Assembly (NCBI GenBank): GCA_018268715.1
Contig: JAFDVZ010000002.1
Coordinates: 1 to 57,208, forward strand
DNA length: 57,208 bases
Origin: Acidobacteriota bacterium
Lineage (GTDB): Bacteria > Acidobacteriota > Terriglobia > Bryobacterales > Bryobacteraceae
Direction: 5' to 3'
Shown here: piece after piece, positions 18,002-27,092 of the stretch
Numbering within the stretch: the first letter of the stretch is position 1
Layout: every line of letters starts with the position of its first letter
The notes under the pieces: generated by a model
Databases searched by the model: none
Told to the model about the DNA's origin: nothing
What the model saw: only the letters and a program-made list of their open reading frames with translations
Position numbers and translations under genes: made by a program

Positions 18002-19120
18002 TTACTCCGATTGCAGCAGTTCGTCCCACGTGATCCGGCGGCCGGTGTCGATCGCCAGGCGACCCAGCAGGGCCGTCAGCGTGCTTTCCGCCGCGGTCAT
18101 GGCGTTGTTTTCGGGCTTGTTCTCGACGATATGGTTGACGAACCGCTCGATGGCGTCGATTGTGATTTCACGCTTCGAATCCACCTGAGTCATCTGCGCG
18201 CCGGGCTTTGACAGACGGTAATATTTGCGATGCGTCTCGATGGTTCCCTCCGTGCCGAAGAACTGCTCGTCCACAAGACTCCAGGCCTGGGCCAACTGGC
18301 AGGCGTGCAGGAAGCCGTGCAACCCCTTGCCGTAATCATAGGTGACGTTCAGATGGTCCATCGTGTCGCCGTACACACGAACCTTGCGGCCGCCATCGCC
18401 CACCGCGGAACTCGGGTGCCGTCCGGCATACCAGTTGAGCACGTCCACGCCGTGGCAATCCTGTTCGACGATCATGTCGCCGGACTTAGCCCGCCACGGA
18501 TACCACGTGCGCGCCTCGCGGTCCGGAGTCAGCGCGGGCGCTTTCGGGCTGACGCCGCCGACCATCCAGTGGCTGCGCATCAGCGAGATCTCGCCGATGC
18601 CGCCCGACTTGATAATCTGCTCCGCCGCCAGGTATTCGGGCGAGTAGCGCTGCTGGAAGCCGAACTGTATGTGCTTGGTGGGATCCGCCTGCGTCGCGGC
18701 GGCCATCAACCGCTTGACGCCCGCGACGCTCGCGCCGGCGGGCTTTTCGCAATAGATATGTTTGTGAGCCTTCACAGCCGCCTCGAACATCTCCGGATGC
18801 AGATAGACCGGAGCGGTGATCTGCACGGCGTCGATGCCCGGCTCCGTCAACAGTTCCTGATAGGCGCGGAACGTCTTGGCGTTGTTCGCCGCCGGAATGT
18901 CGGTTTTGGTCTTGTCGATCTGGTCGGGATAGATGTCGCAGAGCGCTGCGATCTTCACTCGCGAATCCTTCGAAAAGAAGTTGGCGTCGTAGCGGCCGCG
19001 GTTTCCCGTGCCGATGACGCCGAGCGCGACGGCGGAATTCGCCGCGTAGCCGAATGCGACATTCGGCTTCACGATCAGGAGATTAGCGCCGATGCCGGCG
19101 AGTATTTCGCGACGTTTCAT
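18002..19120 (-). CDS. Exported Gfo/Idh/MocA family oxidoreductase
   Basis: A 372-residue oxidoreductase, paralogous to the one at 14.4-15.5 kb. The N-terminus KRREILAGIGANLLIV is a Tat-type signal. The Rossmann loop is ALGVIGTGNRG and the catalytic motif is IYCEKPAG. A later DMIVEQDCHGVDVLNWY matches the substrate-domain histidine region. Probably periplasmic and acting on a sugar-like substrate; identity unknown. A TAAAAT hexamer (19127-19132) ends 6 nt before the ATG and no Shine-Dalgarno is present. Only 42 bp separate its start from the divergent kinase gene. Confidence 0.9.
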   Translation of the reverse strand: MKRREILAGIGANLLIVKPNVAFGYAANSAVALGVIGTGNRGRYDANFFSKDSRVKIAALCDIYPDQIDKTKTDIPAANNAKTFRAYQELLTEPGIDAVQITAPVYLHPEMFEAAVKAHKHIYCEKPAGASVAGVKRLMAAATQADPTKHIQFGFQQRYSPEYLAAEQIIKSGGIGEISLMRSHWMVGGVSPKAPALTPDREARTWYPWRAKSGDMIVEQDCHGVDVLNWYAGRHPSSAVGDGGRKVRVYGDTMDHLNVTYDYGKGLHGFLHACQLAQAWSLVDEQFFGTEGTIETHRKYYRLSKPGAQMTQVDSKREITIDAIERFVNHIVENKPENNAMTAAESTLTALLGRLAIDTGRRITWDELLQSE

Positions 19121-19126
19121 GCCGGG

Positions 19127-19132
19127 ATTTTA
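19127..19132 (-). promoter_or_regulatory. Candidate -10 element for the oxidoreductase gene
   Basis: TAAAAT (5 of 6 to the consensus) on the minus strand, 6 nt from the ATG. It would give a leaderless transcript. It shares a 42-bp divergent spacer with the kinase promoter. Confidence 0.4.
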
Positions 19133-19144
19133 TCACCGGCGAGC

Positions 19145-19150
19145 TATACT
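19145..19150 (+). promoter_or_regulatory. Candidate -10 element for the kinase-ECF operon
   Basis: TATACT (5 of 6 to the consensus) 12 nt before the kinase ATG. No good -35 is visible, and the predicted leader is only about 5 nt. Confidence 0.4.
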
Positions 19151-19162
19151 CCGAAGAACGGT

Positions 19163-21871
19163 ATGGACGAGCGGCAACGGGCGCTCTTCGACGAACTTTT
19201 CGAGACGGCGGCGGCGATTCCCGACGCCGAGCGCGCGGCGTGGCTGAACGCCCATTGTGACGATCCGGTGGTTCGCGAAGAGTTGACGGCGTTGCTGCCG
19301 TTTCGCATGACGCGCACGGTGGGACTGGCCGGCGCGGTGGGCGCGGCGACGGTCCTGGCCCGCGAGCAGGCCGTTCCAGCCGGGATGCGCATCGGGCCGT
19401 ACCGCATTCTCAGCGTGCTCGGCGAAGGCGGCATGGGCACGGTGTACGAGGCCGCTCGTGACGACGATCAATTTCGCAAGACCGTCGCGATCAAATTCCT
19501 GCACCTGGGTGCGCGCACCGAATGGATGCTGCGGCGCTTCCGGCAGGAGCGTCAGATTCTGGCGGAGCTCGAACACCCCAATATCGGCAGGCTGCTGGAT
19601 GGCGGCTCCACCGAAGAGGGCGCGCCGTACATCGTGATGGAGAAGATCGACGGACAGCCCATCACACATTGGGCGGACGATCGCGGGCTGTCGGTGCGGG
19701 AGCGCCTCCAACTGTTCCGGCAAGTGGTGGGGGCGGTGCAATACGCACATCAGAAACTGATTGTGCATCGCGACATCAAGCCCGGCAACATCCTGGTGAC
19801 GGGCGAGGGCGTTCCCAAGCTGCTCGATTTCGGCATCGCCAAGCTGATCGATGCGGGCGACGAACTGGTGACGCGCACCGCCCACCAGATGATGACGCCC
19901 GATTACGCGAGCCCCGAGCAGGTTCGCGGGCAAACCATCACGCCGGCCAGCGATATTTACTCGCTTGGAGCCCTGCTGTACGAACTGCTCACCGGCCAGC
20001 GGCCGCACCGGCTGACCAGTTATGATCCCGGAGAAATCGCCACGCGCATATGCGAACAGGACATTGCACCGCCCTCCGCCACCGGTCATCCGGCGTTGCG
20101 AGGCGACCTGGACACCATCGTGCTCAAGGCGATGCAGAAGGCGCCCGAGCGGCGTTACGCTTCGGCCGAACAGTTCGGCGAAGACATCCGCCGCTATCTG
20201 GATGGACGCCCGGTGGTGGCGCGGCCCGACACCATCGCCTATCGGGCCCGCAAGTTCGCGCGGCGCAACTGGCTGGTGTTGACCGCTGCGGCGGCGCTGG
20301 CCATCGCAATCGGCGGAGGCGTGGCGTCATCGCTGTATCAGGCCAGGCTCGCGCGGGACCGGTTCGATCAGGTGCGCACGCTGGCCAACCGCTTCATGTT
20401 CGACTTCCACGATGAGTTGCTGAAGGTTCCGGGCTCTACCAAGGCGCAGCAGATGGTGGTGAGCACCGCGCTTGAGTACCTCGGCAAGCTCAGCGCGACG
20501 GCCGGTTCCGATCCGGTGTTGTTGGCGGACCTCGCGGAAGCCTACGGGAAGTTGGCCGACGTGCAAGGCGCGCAGGATTCCACCTACGCCGCGCGCTTCG
20601 AGGACGCGTTGGCCAGCCAGAACAGAAGCGTGGAGATGCATCGGCGTGTGGGCCGTCGCGACGCGGCCGGACGTTCGCGCCTCGCCTTCGCGCTGGTGCG
20701 GCGCGGCTTGATCGAAGACCGTCTGTCCATGAATCCCGAGGCGTTACACGACGCCCGCGAAGCCGTCGTCATCATGGAGAAGGTGCTTCAGGACGCGCCG
20801 GCCACGGCCGAGTGGACCAAACTGGCCGGCAACGCCTATATCCAGGAGGTGCGTTCGTTGATGGCCGCGGGATCGATGGACGAAGCCGCGGCGGCCAGTG
20901 ACCGCGCGGTGGCGTGGCTGAACCGCAGCCTGGCGCTCGACAATTCGATTTCCACTCGGAAGCGGCTGGGCGACGCCACGCTCGATCGCAACGACATCCT
21001 GATCTCCATCGGGCGCGTGGAGGACGCCATTGCGTCGCTCGAACAGTTGTTACCGCTGTACGATGGGCTGATCGCCGCCGAGCCGCGTTCGCCCTCGCTG
21101 ATCCGCAGCCGGCAGGTGGTGCTGAGCGACCTGTCACTCGCCTGGTTCAACCTGAACGAAGTGAATGCGGGCGATCCGCGCAAGTCCGTGCAATACGGCC
21201 GCCGGCTGGTGGACGAGGTGCGGCGAATGGCTGCCGACGACGCGGCCGATGTTTCCAACCGGTTGATGCTGGCCGTCTGCGAATCCGAATTGTCGATTCC
21301 GCTGATGGAGACCGATCCCGAGGAGGCGGTGCGTAGCGCGCGGAGGGCCGTCGACCAGTTCGATCAACTGGTGCGCGCCGCTCCGAAGGATCGCTTCATG
21401 GCGCCACGCCGCGCCCGGGCGCTGACGCGGTTGTCGCTTGCGCTGGTGAGCGCGCGCCGGGCCGGGGAAGCGGTGGAGCCTGCGCTTGAATCCGTGGAGA
21501 TTCATCGCGCGATGATGGCCGCCCAACCGGACGAGACGCGCCATGCGATCTCCGCCGTATTTGCTTTCAGCGCGGCGGGCCAGGCGCTGGCGGGCACTGG
21601 CCGGTACGCGGAGGCGGAGCGGATGCACGATGAGGCGGCGGAGTTGGGCGCGCGAGTCGCATCGGGCCATGGGGCTACGCTCGCTAGCGCCGCCGCGGCG
21701 GACTATGCCGCCCTGCGCGATGGCGATTATTGGGTGACCCGCCGCGCCCCCGCCAAGGCGCGCGCCTGGTACGAGCGTGCGCGCGTAATGTGGTCGAAGC
21801 GTTCGGAGAAGTCCTCGTGGGTCGAGCGCAAACGCCGTGAGGTGGAAGCGAAACTGGCCGCCGCACGCTGA
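19163..21871 (+). CDS. Transmembrane serine/threonine protein kinase with TPR-like sensor half
   Basis: A 902-residue kinase. The frame is open for 900 nt upstream, but the ATG chosen begins MDERQRALFDELF, a usual start for the family. The kinase domain spans ~80-350: glycine loop LGEGGMGTVYEA, K111 in AIKFLHL, catalytic D204 in VHRDIKPGN, D222 in LLDFGIAK, and the activation segment ends in TPDYASPEQV. One transmembrane helix (~369-393) separates it from a helical repeat region that runs to the C-terminus and may sense or scaffold outside the membrane. It is 14 nt upstream of an ECF sigma factor gene, an arrangement typical of Acidobacteria and suggestive of kinase control of the sigma factor. 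Confidence 0.92.
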   Translation: MDERQRALFDELFETAAAIPDAERAAWLNAHCDDPVVREELTALLPFRMTRTVGLAGAVGAATVLAREQAVPAGMRIGPYRILSVLGEGGMGTVYEAARDDDQFRKTVAIKFLHLGARTEWMLRRFRQERQILAELEHPNIGRLLDGGSTEEGAPYIVMEKIDGQPITHWADDRGLSVRERLQLFRQVVGAVQYAHQKLIVHRDIKPGNILVTGEGVPKLLDFGIAKLIDAGDELVTRTAHQMMTPDYASPEQVRGQTITPASDIYSLGALLYELLTGQRPHRLTSYDPGEIATRICEQDIAPPSATGHPALRGDLDTIVLKAMQKAPERRYASAEQFGEDIRRYLDGRPVVARPDTIAYRARKFARRNWLVLTAAAALAIAIGGGVASSLYQARLARDRFDQVRTLANRFMFDFHDELLKVPGSTKAQQMVVSTALEYLGKLSATAGSDPVLLADLAEAYGKLADVQGAQDSTYAARFEDALASQNRSVEMHRRVGRRDAAGRSRLAFALVRRGLIEDRLSMNPEALHDAREAVVIMEKVLQDAPATAEWTKLAGNAYIQEVRSLMAAGSMDEAAAASDRAVAWLNRSLALDNSISTRKRLGDATLDRNDILISIGRVEDAIASLEQLLPLYDGLIAAEPRSPSLIRSRQVVLSDLSLAWFNLNEVNAGDPRKSVQYGRRLVDEVRRMAADDAADVSNRLMLAVCESELSIPLMETDPEEAVRSARRAVDQFDQLVRAAPKDRFMAPRRARALTRLSLALVSARRAGEAVEPALESVEIHRAMMAAQPDETRHAISAVFAFSAAGQALAGTGRYAEAERMHDEAAELGARVASGHGATLASAAAADYAALRDGDYWVTRRAPAKARAWYERARVMWSKRSEKSSWVERKRREVEAKLAAAR

Positions 21872-21885
21872 AGGAGAGAGGCGCA

Positions 21886-22455
21886 ATGCCGCAGGACAAC
21901 GACATCACGCGGATACTGTCGAACTGGGAGCGCGATCCCGCGTTGGCGCTCGAACAACTGACGCCGCTCGTGTATTCGGAATTGCGGAGGCTGGCTGCGG
22001 CGCACCTGCGTGGGCAGCGGCCCGACCATACCTTGCAGCCCACCGCTCTGGTTCACGAGGCGTATCTACGATTACTCGGCGCGGACTCGATGGAATGGAA
22101 GGACCGGGGGCATTTCTTCGGGATCGCGGCTCGCACCATGCGGCTGATCCTGGTGGATGCGGCCCGCAAGTTCAACGCCGAGAAGCGCGGCTCCGGTAAG
22201 AAGCTGCAGTTTGAGGATGGCATCGAATACTCGGCCGAGCAGTCCGGGAATTTCCTGGAGTTGGATCGCGCCATCGAGAAGTTGAAGGAATGGGACGAGC
22301 GCAAGTGCGCGGTGCTCGAGATGAAGTACTTCGGCGGCCTGGAGCGTGAGGATATCGCCCAGGCGCTCGGCGTCAGTCTGGGCACCGTGAAACGGGATTT
22401 GTCCATCGCGGAGGCGTTCCTGCGCAAGCAACTGGCCGACGCCACGACGGTGTAA
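21886..22455 (+). CDS. ECF-type RNA polymerase sigma factor (TIGR02999-like)
   Basis: A 189-residue sigma-70 family factor of the acidobacterial/planctomycete subgroup. Region 2 contains DHTLQPTALVHEAYLRLLG and FFGIAARTMRLILVDAARK; region 4 contains the helix-turn-helix EREDIAQALGVSLGTVKRDL. At the position where ordinary ECF factors have acidic residues before LVQE, this one has QPTALVHE, with a Thr. No anti-sigma factor is adjacent; instead a serine/threonine kinase is directly upstream. AAGGAG precedes the ATG at good distance. It probably controls a small regulon in response to the kinase. Confidence 0.93.
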   Translation: MPQDNDITRILSNWERDPALALEQLTPLVYSELRRLAAAHLRGQRPDHTLQPTALVHEAYLRLLGADSMEWKDRGHFFGIAARTMRLILVDAARKFNAEKRGSGKKLQFEDGIEYSAEQSGNFLELDRAIEKLKEWDERKCAVLEMKYFGGLEREDIAQALGVSLGTVKRDLSIAEAFLRKQLADATTV

Positions 22456-22475
22456 GATGCGGCTGAGGAGCTTCC

Positions 22476-24593
22476 ATGCGATTCGCCGGACTTCTGCTGC
22501 TGTTGTCGCCAGCGCTGTACTGCGCTGATCTGTCCTTGCCAGGCTGCGAACCTCGCTCCGAGGTGCGCATGGCGCTCGAGCGGGAGTTCGGGCCACAGGC
22601 GACTCAGAACCTCACGACGGCGGAGTCCGCCAGGCATCGCGACACGGTGCTCGGCCGGTTGATCGCCGAGTATCCGCGCGAGGCGGCGCCGCACTTGCGG
22701 CTGTTGACCGCGATCCGCTGGAATGATCCGGAGCGCTATCCCGGCTTAATGGCCAAGTACGTCGCCTCCGCCCAGGCGCATCCCAACGATCCGCTGGCCT
22801 TGTATCTGGCCGCGATGGCGGTGTTCCGCACGCACACACCGGAGGCGGTCCGCCTGGCCGAGCAGTCGCGGAAACTCGCGCCAGATTTCCCTGCGCCGAC
22901 CTTGCTGCTTGCCGAGATCCACCAGGCCGGCAAGTTCGAGGACAGAGCCCGAGCCGCCGCCGAACTCGAGCGCTATCTGAAGCTGTGCCCCGCCGTTTCA
23001 ACCCTTGGCTGGACCATGGACAAGGCCGGCACGCCGGCGCTTCGCGCCAACAACGCGGCGGCGTTGCGCGCACGGCTCGAGAAGGAGACCGATCCCGCTC
23101 AGTTGCGCCAATACGAGACGCTCTGGGGGATGGAGTTCCGTTCCCGTCCCCCCGCCCAGCACGACGAGTTGCGCAAGGTGATCGCCGGAGACGTGAAGCG
23201 GCTGGAGCGGCTGAATCCGAAGCCCGACGCTCGATATTTGCTGGTGCTGATCAGCGGGTACAAGCAGAGCGGCGCGCCCAAGGAGACCATCACCGCGCTC
23301 GATAACCGCATCGTCAGCCTGGATCCGACCTCTGACGACGCCTTCGATGTCGCCTACGATCGGTGGGCCGAGGGCCACAAGGCGCCGGAGAATCACAGGG
23401 ACAAGGCGGCGTGGGACGCTTACAACGCGGCCCGACTGGCTGCGCTCGACGAGTGGATTCCCCGTTTCACCCGCACGCGGTATCTGGCGCAGATGCGTTA
23501 CACCGCGCTCGCCAACAACGATCGGTCGTCGAGCAGCGAAGTGCTGAAGGCGCTGGACGCCTACCTGGCGACGTTCGAGTACAACGAGCCGCGGGCATTT
23601 TCCTATTGGACGGCCGCCAAACCATTGCTTGACCGCAAGATCGATCCCGCGCGGGCGTTGACGCTGGCGCAGCGGGCGATTGTGCTGATGGATGAGGAAT
23701 CCGCGCAGGAGGATCGCGATGACTCTGTTTCCGACAAGGATCGCGGCGAGCAGATGAAGCGTCGCGCGTCGAACCGGCGCGCTCTCCAACTGCTTGCGCT
23801 CCGGGCCGCCTTGATGGCCGGTCGCCCGGATGCGGCCTCCTCCTTCAAATGTTCCGTGGAAGCCGCTCCACCTCCGGAGAAGGCGGAGTTGCAGGCCTAC
23901 TGGCACGCTCGCGCCCGGCTCGCGTGGGCGGAGGGCCGGAAGGCCGACGGGTTGGCCTATTATCAGGCCGCGCTCCACGCCCGGCAGGAGCCGCCTCCCT
24001 TCCGAGAGGGTAGACTGCGCGACGAATTGGGCGAAGAGTCCAAGGCCCTCTGGCAGGATCTGGGCGGAACCGAAACCGCCTACGCGGTCTGGAGCGCTCC
24101 GCCGACGGCATCCGGGAAAGTCGAATCCGCCGAGGGCCGCTGGGAGCGCCCCACTCGCGACCTGCCGGCGTTCGAACTCGCCGATCTCGAAGGCAAGACC
24201 TGGAAGCTGAAGCAACTGGAAGGCAAGACGTTGCTGATCAACCTTTGGGCCACCTGGTGCGGCCCATGCCAGTCCGAATTGCCGAAGCTCGAAAAGCTGT
24301 ACCAACAGGTGAAGCCACGCGCGGACCTGCAGGTGTTAACCTTCAACATCGACGACGACCTGGGGCTGGTGGCGCCCTTCATGAAAGAGAAGGGTTACAC
24401 GTTCCCTGTCATGCTGGCCGCCGACCTGGTGAACAAGCTCTACGACGGTTGGGGTATTCCGCAGAACTGGATTGTCGACCCCGTCGGTAAGTGGCAGTGG
24501 ATCCAACTGGGCTACGATTCAGCGGAGGCGGACTGGATCGGGTCCATGCTCAAGCGGCTCGAATCAGTGAAGGGGGCGGCAAAACCTCGCTAA
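22476..24593 (+). CDS. Exported TlpA-like thioredoxin-fold protein with helical repeats
   Basis: A 705-residue protein with an N-terminal signal peptide (FAGLLLLLSPALYCADL). Residues ~30-540 form helical TPR-like repeats (for example PEAVRLAEQSRKLAPDFPAP). The C-terminal ~150 residues are a thioredoxin/TlpA domain with the redox motif WATWCGPCQSELPKLEKLY and later GIPQNWIVDPVGK, which holds the cis-Pro-region strand. It is expected to be a periplasmic thiol-disulfide oxidoreductase. It starts 20 nt after the ECF gene and is probably the third gene of that operon, perhaps linking the kinase-sigma pair to redox or envelope stress. Its TAA overlaps the stop of rsmE. Confidence 0.87.
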   Translation: MRFAGLLLLLSPALYCADLSLPGCEPRSEVRMALEREFGPQATQNLTTAESARHRDTVLGRLIAEYPREAAPHLRLLTAIRWNDPERYPGLMAKYVASAQAHPNDPLALYLAAMAVFRTHTPEAVRLAEQSRKLAPDFPAPTLLLAEIHQAGKFEDRARAAAELERYLKLCPAVSTLGWTMDKAGTPALRANNAAALRARLEKETDPAQLRQYETLWGMEFRSRPPAQHDELRKVIAGDVKRLERLNPKPDARYLLVLISGYKQSGAPKETITALDNRIVSLDPTSDDAFDVAYDRWAEGHKAPENHRDKAAWDAYNAARLAALDEWIPRFTRTRYLAQMRYTALANNDRSSSSEVLKALDAYLATFEYNEPRAFSYWTAAKPLLDRKIDPARALTLAQRAIVLMDEESAQEDRDDSVSDKDRGEQMKRRASNRRALQLLALRAALMAGRPDAASSFKCSVEAAPPPEKAELQAYWHARARLAWAEGRKADGLAYYQAALHARQEPPPFREGRLRDELGEESKALWQDLGGTETAYAVWSAPPTASGKVESAEGRWERPTRDLPAFELADLEGKTWKLKQLEGKTLLINLWATWCGPCQSELPKLEKLYQQVKPRADLQVLTFNIDDDLGLVAPFMKEKGYTFPVMLAADLVNKLYDGWGIPQNWIVDPVGKWQWIQLGYDSAEADWIGSMLKRLESVKGAAKPR

Positions 24594-25336
24594 CTCCCGA
24601 TCACGGGCGGCGAGGCGCATTGCCACGCGGCGCCCGCCACCGCCAGCGCCGCCATCGCCGCCGTTTCGGCCCGTAGCACTTGATTCCCCAATGAAACCGC
24701 CGTCCAGCCCCTATCCAGGAAGAGCTCCCGCTCGCTGGCGGTCCACCCCCCTTCCGGTCCGATGAGGATGGCCACCGACTCCTCGGTCGAACGGGCAGGC
24801 GGGATCGCCGCCAGAAACGGCGCGGCGCCGGGCTCCTCATCGCAGGCGTAACGGCGCCTGGCCTCGATCATCAGCACGTCCTCGAAATCCACGGATTCGT
24901 CGATGACGGGCAGATGATCGCGGCGGCTCTGCTGGGAGGCTTCGAGCGCGATGCGCCGCCAACGGTCGACGCGCTTGCCCGCCGCCTGGTCGAGCCCCCG
25001 TTCACTGCGAGCGGCGCGAAACGGCGCGATCCGGGCAACGCCCAACTCGGTGGCCTTCTCGATCATCCACTCAAAGTGGTCGAACTTGACCAGCGCGGCG
25101 CACAATGTCAGACGCACCGCCGGCGGCTTCGGCGCCACCGGTTCACGCAGGCTGAAGACCACTCGCCGCTTATGCGCCTCGGTGATCTCCGCCAGGTACG
25201 CGCTGACATTGTCCGAAATCTCGTACAGTTCGCCGGGTTCAACCCTCAGCACTCGCGTCAGGTGCTGGGCGTCGTCACCCTCCACGATCGCTTCGCCGTT
25301 GCGCACCACGTCTACGAAAAACCGCCGTCTGGCCAT
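24590..25336 (-). CDS. rsmE: 16S rRNA m3U1498 methyltransferase RsmE
   Basis: A 248-residue SPOUT-class methyltransferase that modifies U1498 of 16S rRNA using SAM. The N-terminal PUA-like domain starts ARRRFFVDVV and has HLTRVLRVEPGELYEISD. The C-terminal knotted domain has the typical EKATELGVARIAPF, ERGLDQAAGKRVDRWRRIA, then AILIGPEGGWTASERELF and VSLGNQVLRAETAAMAAL. A longer reading frame extends upstream, but the ATG at 25334-25336 gives the family's usual start and length. That start is only 15 bp from the divergent ruvA ATG. The stop overlaps that of the thioredoxin-fold gene. Confidence 0.93.
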   Translation of the reverse strand: MARRRFFVDVVRNGEAIVEGDDAQHLTRVLRVEPGELYEISDNVSAYLAEITEAHKRRVVFSLREPVAPKPPAVRLTLCAALVKFDHFEWMIEKATELGVARIAPFRAARSERGLDQAAGKRVDRWRRIALEASQQSRRDHLPVIDESVDFEDVLMIEARRRYACDEEPGAAPFLAAIPPARSTEESVAILIGPEGGWTASERELFLDRGWTAVSLGNQVLRAETAAMAALAVAGAAWQCASPPVIGS

Positions 25337-25337
25337 G

Positions 25338-25343
25338 TATTCT
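25338..25343 (+). promoter_or_regulatory. Candidate -10 element for ruvA
   Basis: TATTCT on the plus strand, 8 nt before the ruvA ATG and inside the 15-bp gap between the rsmE and ruvA starts. Any -35 for it would lie within the rsmE coding region. Confidence 0.35.
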
Positions 25344-25351
25344 GATTCTGT

Positions 25352-25948
25352 ATGATTGCGCATCTCCGCGGCGTGGTTCTTGAGAAGCACCCCAACCAGG
25401 CGATCCTCGACGTCCAGGGGGTCGGGTACGATCTGACCATCCCCGTGTCCACGTTCACGGCGCTTCCCGAGGCCGGCGGCGAGGCGCGCCTGTACGTCCA
25501 CACCCACGTCCGGGAGGACGCCATCTCCCTATTCGGATTCTCCGCCAAGGCGGAGAAGGCGCTGTTTGAGAAGCTGATTTCGGTGAGCGGCATCGGGCCG
25601 AAACTCGCCATCACCATCCTTTCGGGACTGGCGGCGTCCGAGCTGGTCAACGCGATTCGAAACGGTGACCTTCAGCAACTGGTGCGCATCCCCGGCATCG
25701 GCAAGAAGACCGCCGAGCGGCTGGTTTTAGAGCTGCGCGAAAAGCTGGACATCGTGGCTGGCCCCACCGCCACGCCCGCCAAGCCCAAGCCCGGCTTCAC
25801 CGCGAACGAAGAGGACGTCATCTCGGCCCTGATGAACATCGGAGCAAACCGTCCGGCGGCGGAGGCGGCCATTCTCAAGGCCAAGACCGAAGCCTCAGGC
25901 GACGATTTCGAGACGCTGTTCCGAAACGCGCTGCGGCATTTGCGATGA
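25352..25948 (+). CDS. ruvA: Holliday junction DNA helicase subunit RuvA
   Basis: A 198-residue protein that binds four-way DNA junctions and loads RuvB for branch migration. Domain I (OB fold) starts IAHLRGVVLEKHPNQAILDVQGVGYDL, read here as IAHLRGVVLEK and ILDVQGVGYDL. Domain II has two helix-hairpin-helix motifs, SVSGIGPKLAITILSG and RIPGIGKKTAERLVLELRE. The C-terminal RuvB-binding domain begins near NEEDVISALMNIG. Length is normal. ruvB and ruvC are not adjacent: the next gene is a dehydrogenase 13 nt downstream. Confidence 0.95.
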   Translation: MIAHLRGVVLEKHPNQAILDVQGVGYDLTIPVSTFTALPEAGGEARLYVHTHVREDAISLFGFSAKAEKALFEKLISVSGIGPKLAITILSGLAASELVNAIRNGDLQQLVRIPGIGKKTAERLVLELREKLDIVAGPTATPAKPKPGFTANEEDVISALMNIGANRPAAEAAILKAKTEASGDDFETLFRNALRHLR

Positions 25949-25961
25949 TGTTTAGAACTCT

Positions 25962-27077
25962 ATGAAAGCCGTTGCTGTTTTTCCTGGGCAGAAGCAGTAC
26001 CGGGTGATCGATCATCCGGAACCGAGTATCGAACATCCCGCCGAGGCGAAACTCAAGATCCTCGACGTTGGAATCTGCGGAACGGACAAGGAGATCGTCG
26101 CCTTCCAGTACGGCACACCGCCGGATGGCAGCGAATACCTGATCATCGGGCACGAGTCCCTGGCGGAGGTGGTGGAAGTGGGCTCCGCCGTCACCCACCT
26201 GAAGCCCGGCGACCTGGTAGTGACATCGGTTCGCCGGCCCTGCGGCCACTCCGATTGCCTGGCGTGCTCTGTGGGCCGGCAGGACTTCTGTTACACCGGC
26301 GACTTCTTCGAGCGAGGCATCAAACAGCGCCACGGCTACATGACGGAGTTTGTTGTCGAGCAGGCCAAGTACATGTCCGTTGTGCCGCCCACCCTGCGGG
26401 AAGTGGGCGTGCTGGTGGAGCCGCTGACGATTGCCGAGAAGGGGCTGACCCAGCTATGGCAGATTCAGCAACGACTTCCGTGGGCTTGTCCCGTGGAGCC
26501 CGGCAAGGGGCAGGCGTACTGCCACAAGGCGCTGGTGTTGGGTGCGGGGCCTGTAGGATTGCTGGGCGCCATGAAGCTGGTCCTCGACGGCTTCCAGACG
26601 TTCGTGTACTCCAAGGCGGATCCCGGCGACCTGCGTCGAACCGTGGTCGAGCAGATCGGCGCGACGTTCATACAGGCGGAGACGAATTCGCTCGACCAGA
26701 TGGCCGAGCAGATCGGGAACATCGACGTGGTGTACGAGGCGGTGGGCGCGTCGCAGCTCGCCTTCGAGGTGTTGGAGCGGCTAGGCACAAACGGGGTCTT
26801 CATATTCACGGGCGTTCCGGGCCGTAAGGCGCCCATCTCCGTGGACACCGACCGTCTGATGCGCGACCTCGTGCTCAAGAACCAGATCAGCTTTGGCACC
26901 GTGAACGCGAGCATCGAGAGTTTCCGGGACGGCATCCACGATTTGGCCGAGTTCCTTGGCCGGTGGCCGGAAGCGGTGAAATCGATCATCTCTCACCGCT
27001 ATTCGATCGATGACGCGGTGATCCCGTTGTCGGGCAAGGCGGGCGGGATTAAGACCGTTATCGCGGTACATTCCTAA
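25962..27077 (+). CDS. Zinc-dependent glucose 1-dehydrogenase-like MDR oxidoreductase
   Basis: A 371-residue medium-chain dehydrogenase. GICGTDKEIV carries the catalytic zinc Cys, and GHESLAEVVEVG carries the zinc His-Glu pair. The structural-zinc-like cluster appears as RPCGHSDCLACSVGRQDFC. The nucleotide-binding loop is VLGAGPVGLLGAMKL. The layout fits archaeal-type glucose 1-dehydrogenases (oxidation of glucose or related aldoses to lactones with NAD(P)) better than ordinary alcohol dehydrogenases. Substrate specificity is inferred, not shown. It sits 13 nt after ruvA and may be read from the same message. Confidence 0.85.
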   Translation: MKAVAVFPGQKQYRVIDHPEPSIEHPAEAKLKILDVGICGTDKEIVAFQYGTPPDGSEYLIIGHESLAEVVEVGSAVTHLKPGDLVVTSVRRPCGHSDCLACSVGRQDFCYTGDFFERGIKQRHGYMTEFVVEQAKYMSVVPPTLREVGVLVEPLTIAEKGLTQLWQIQQRLPWACPVEPGKGQAYCHKALVLGAGPVGLLGAMKLVLDGFQTFVYSKADPGDLRRTVVEQIGATFIQAETNSLDQMAEQIGNIDVVYEAVGASQLAFEVLERLGTNGVFIFTGVPGRKAPISVDTDRLMRDLVLKNQISFGTVNASIESFRDGIHDLAEFLGRWPEAVKSIISHRYSIDDAVIPLSGKAGGIKTVIAVHS

Positions 27078-27092
27078 GCGGAGGCGGCGTCA

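Noticed and set aside
18230-19162. N-terminal extension of the serine/threonine kinase frame
   Set aside because: It runs antisense through the oxidoreductase gene; the ATG at 19163 gives the normal family start.
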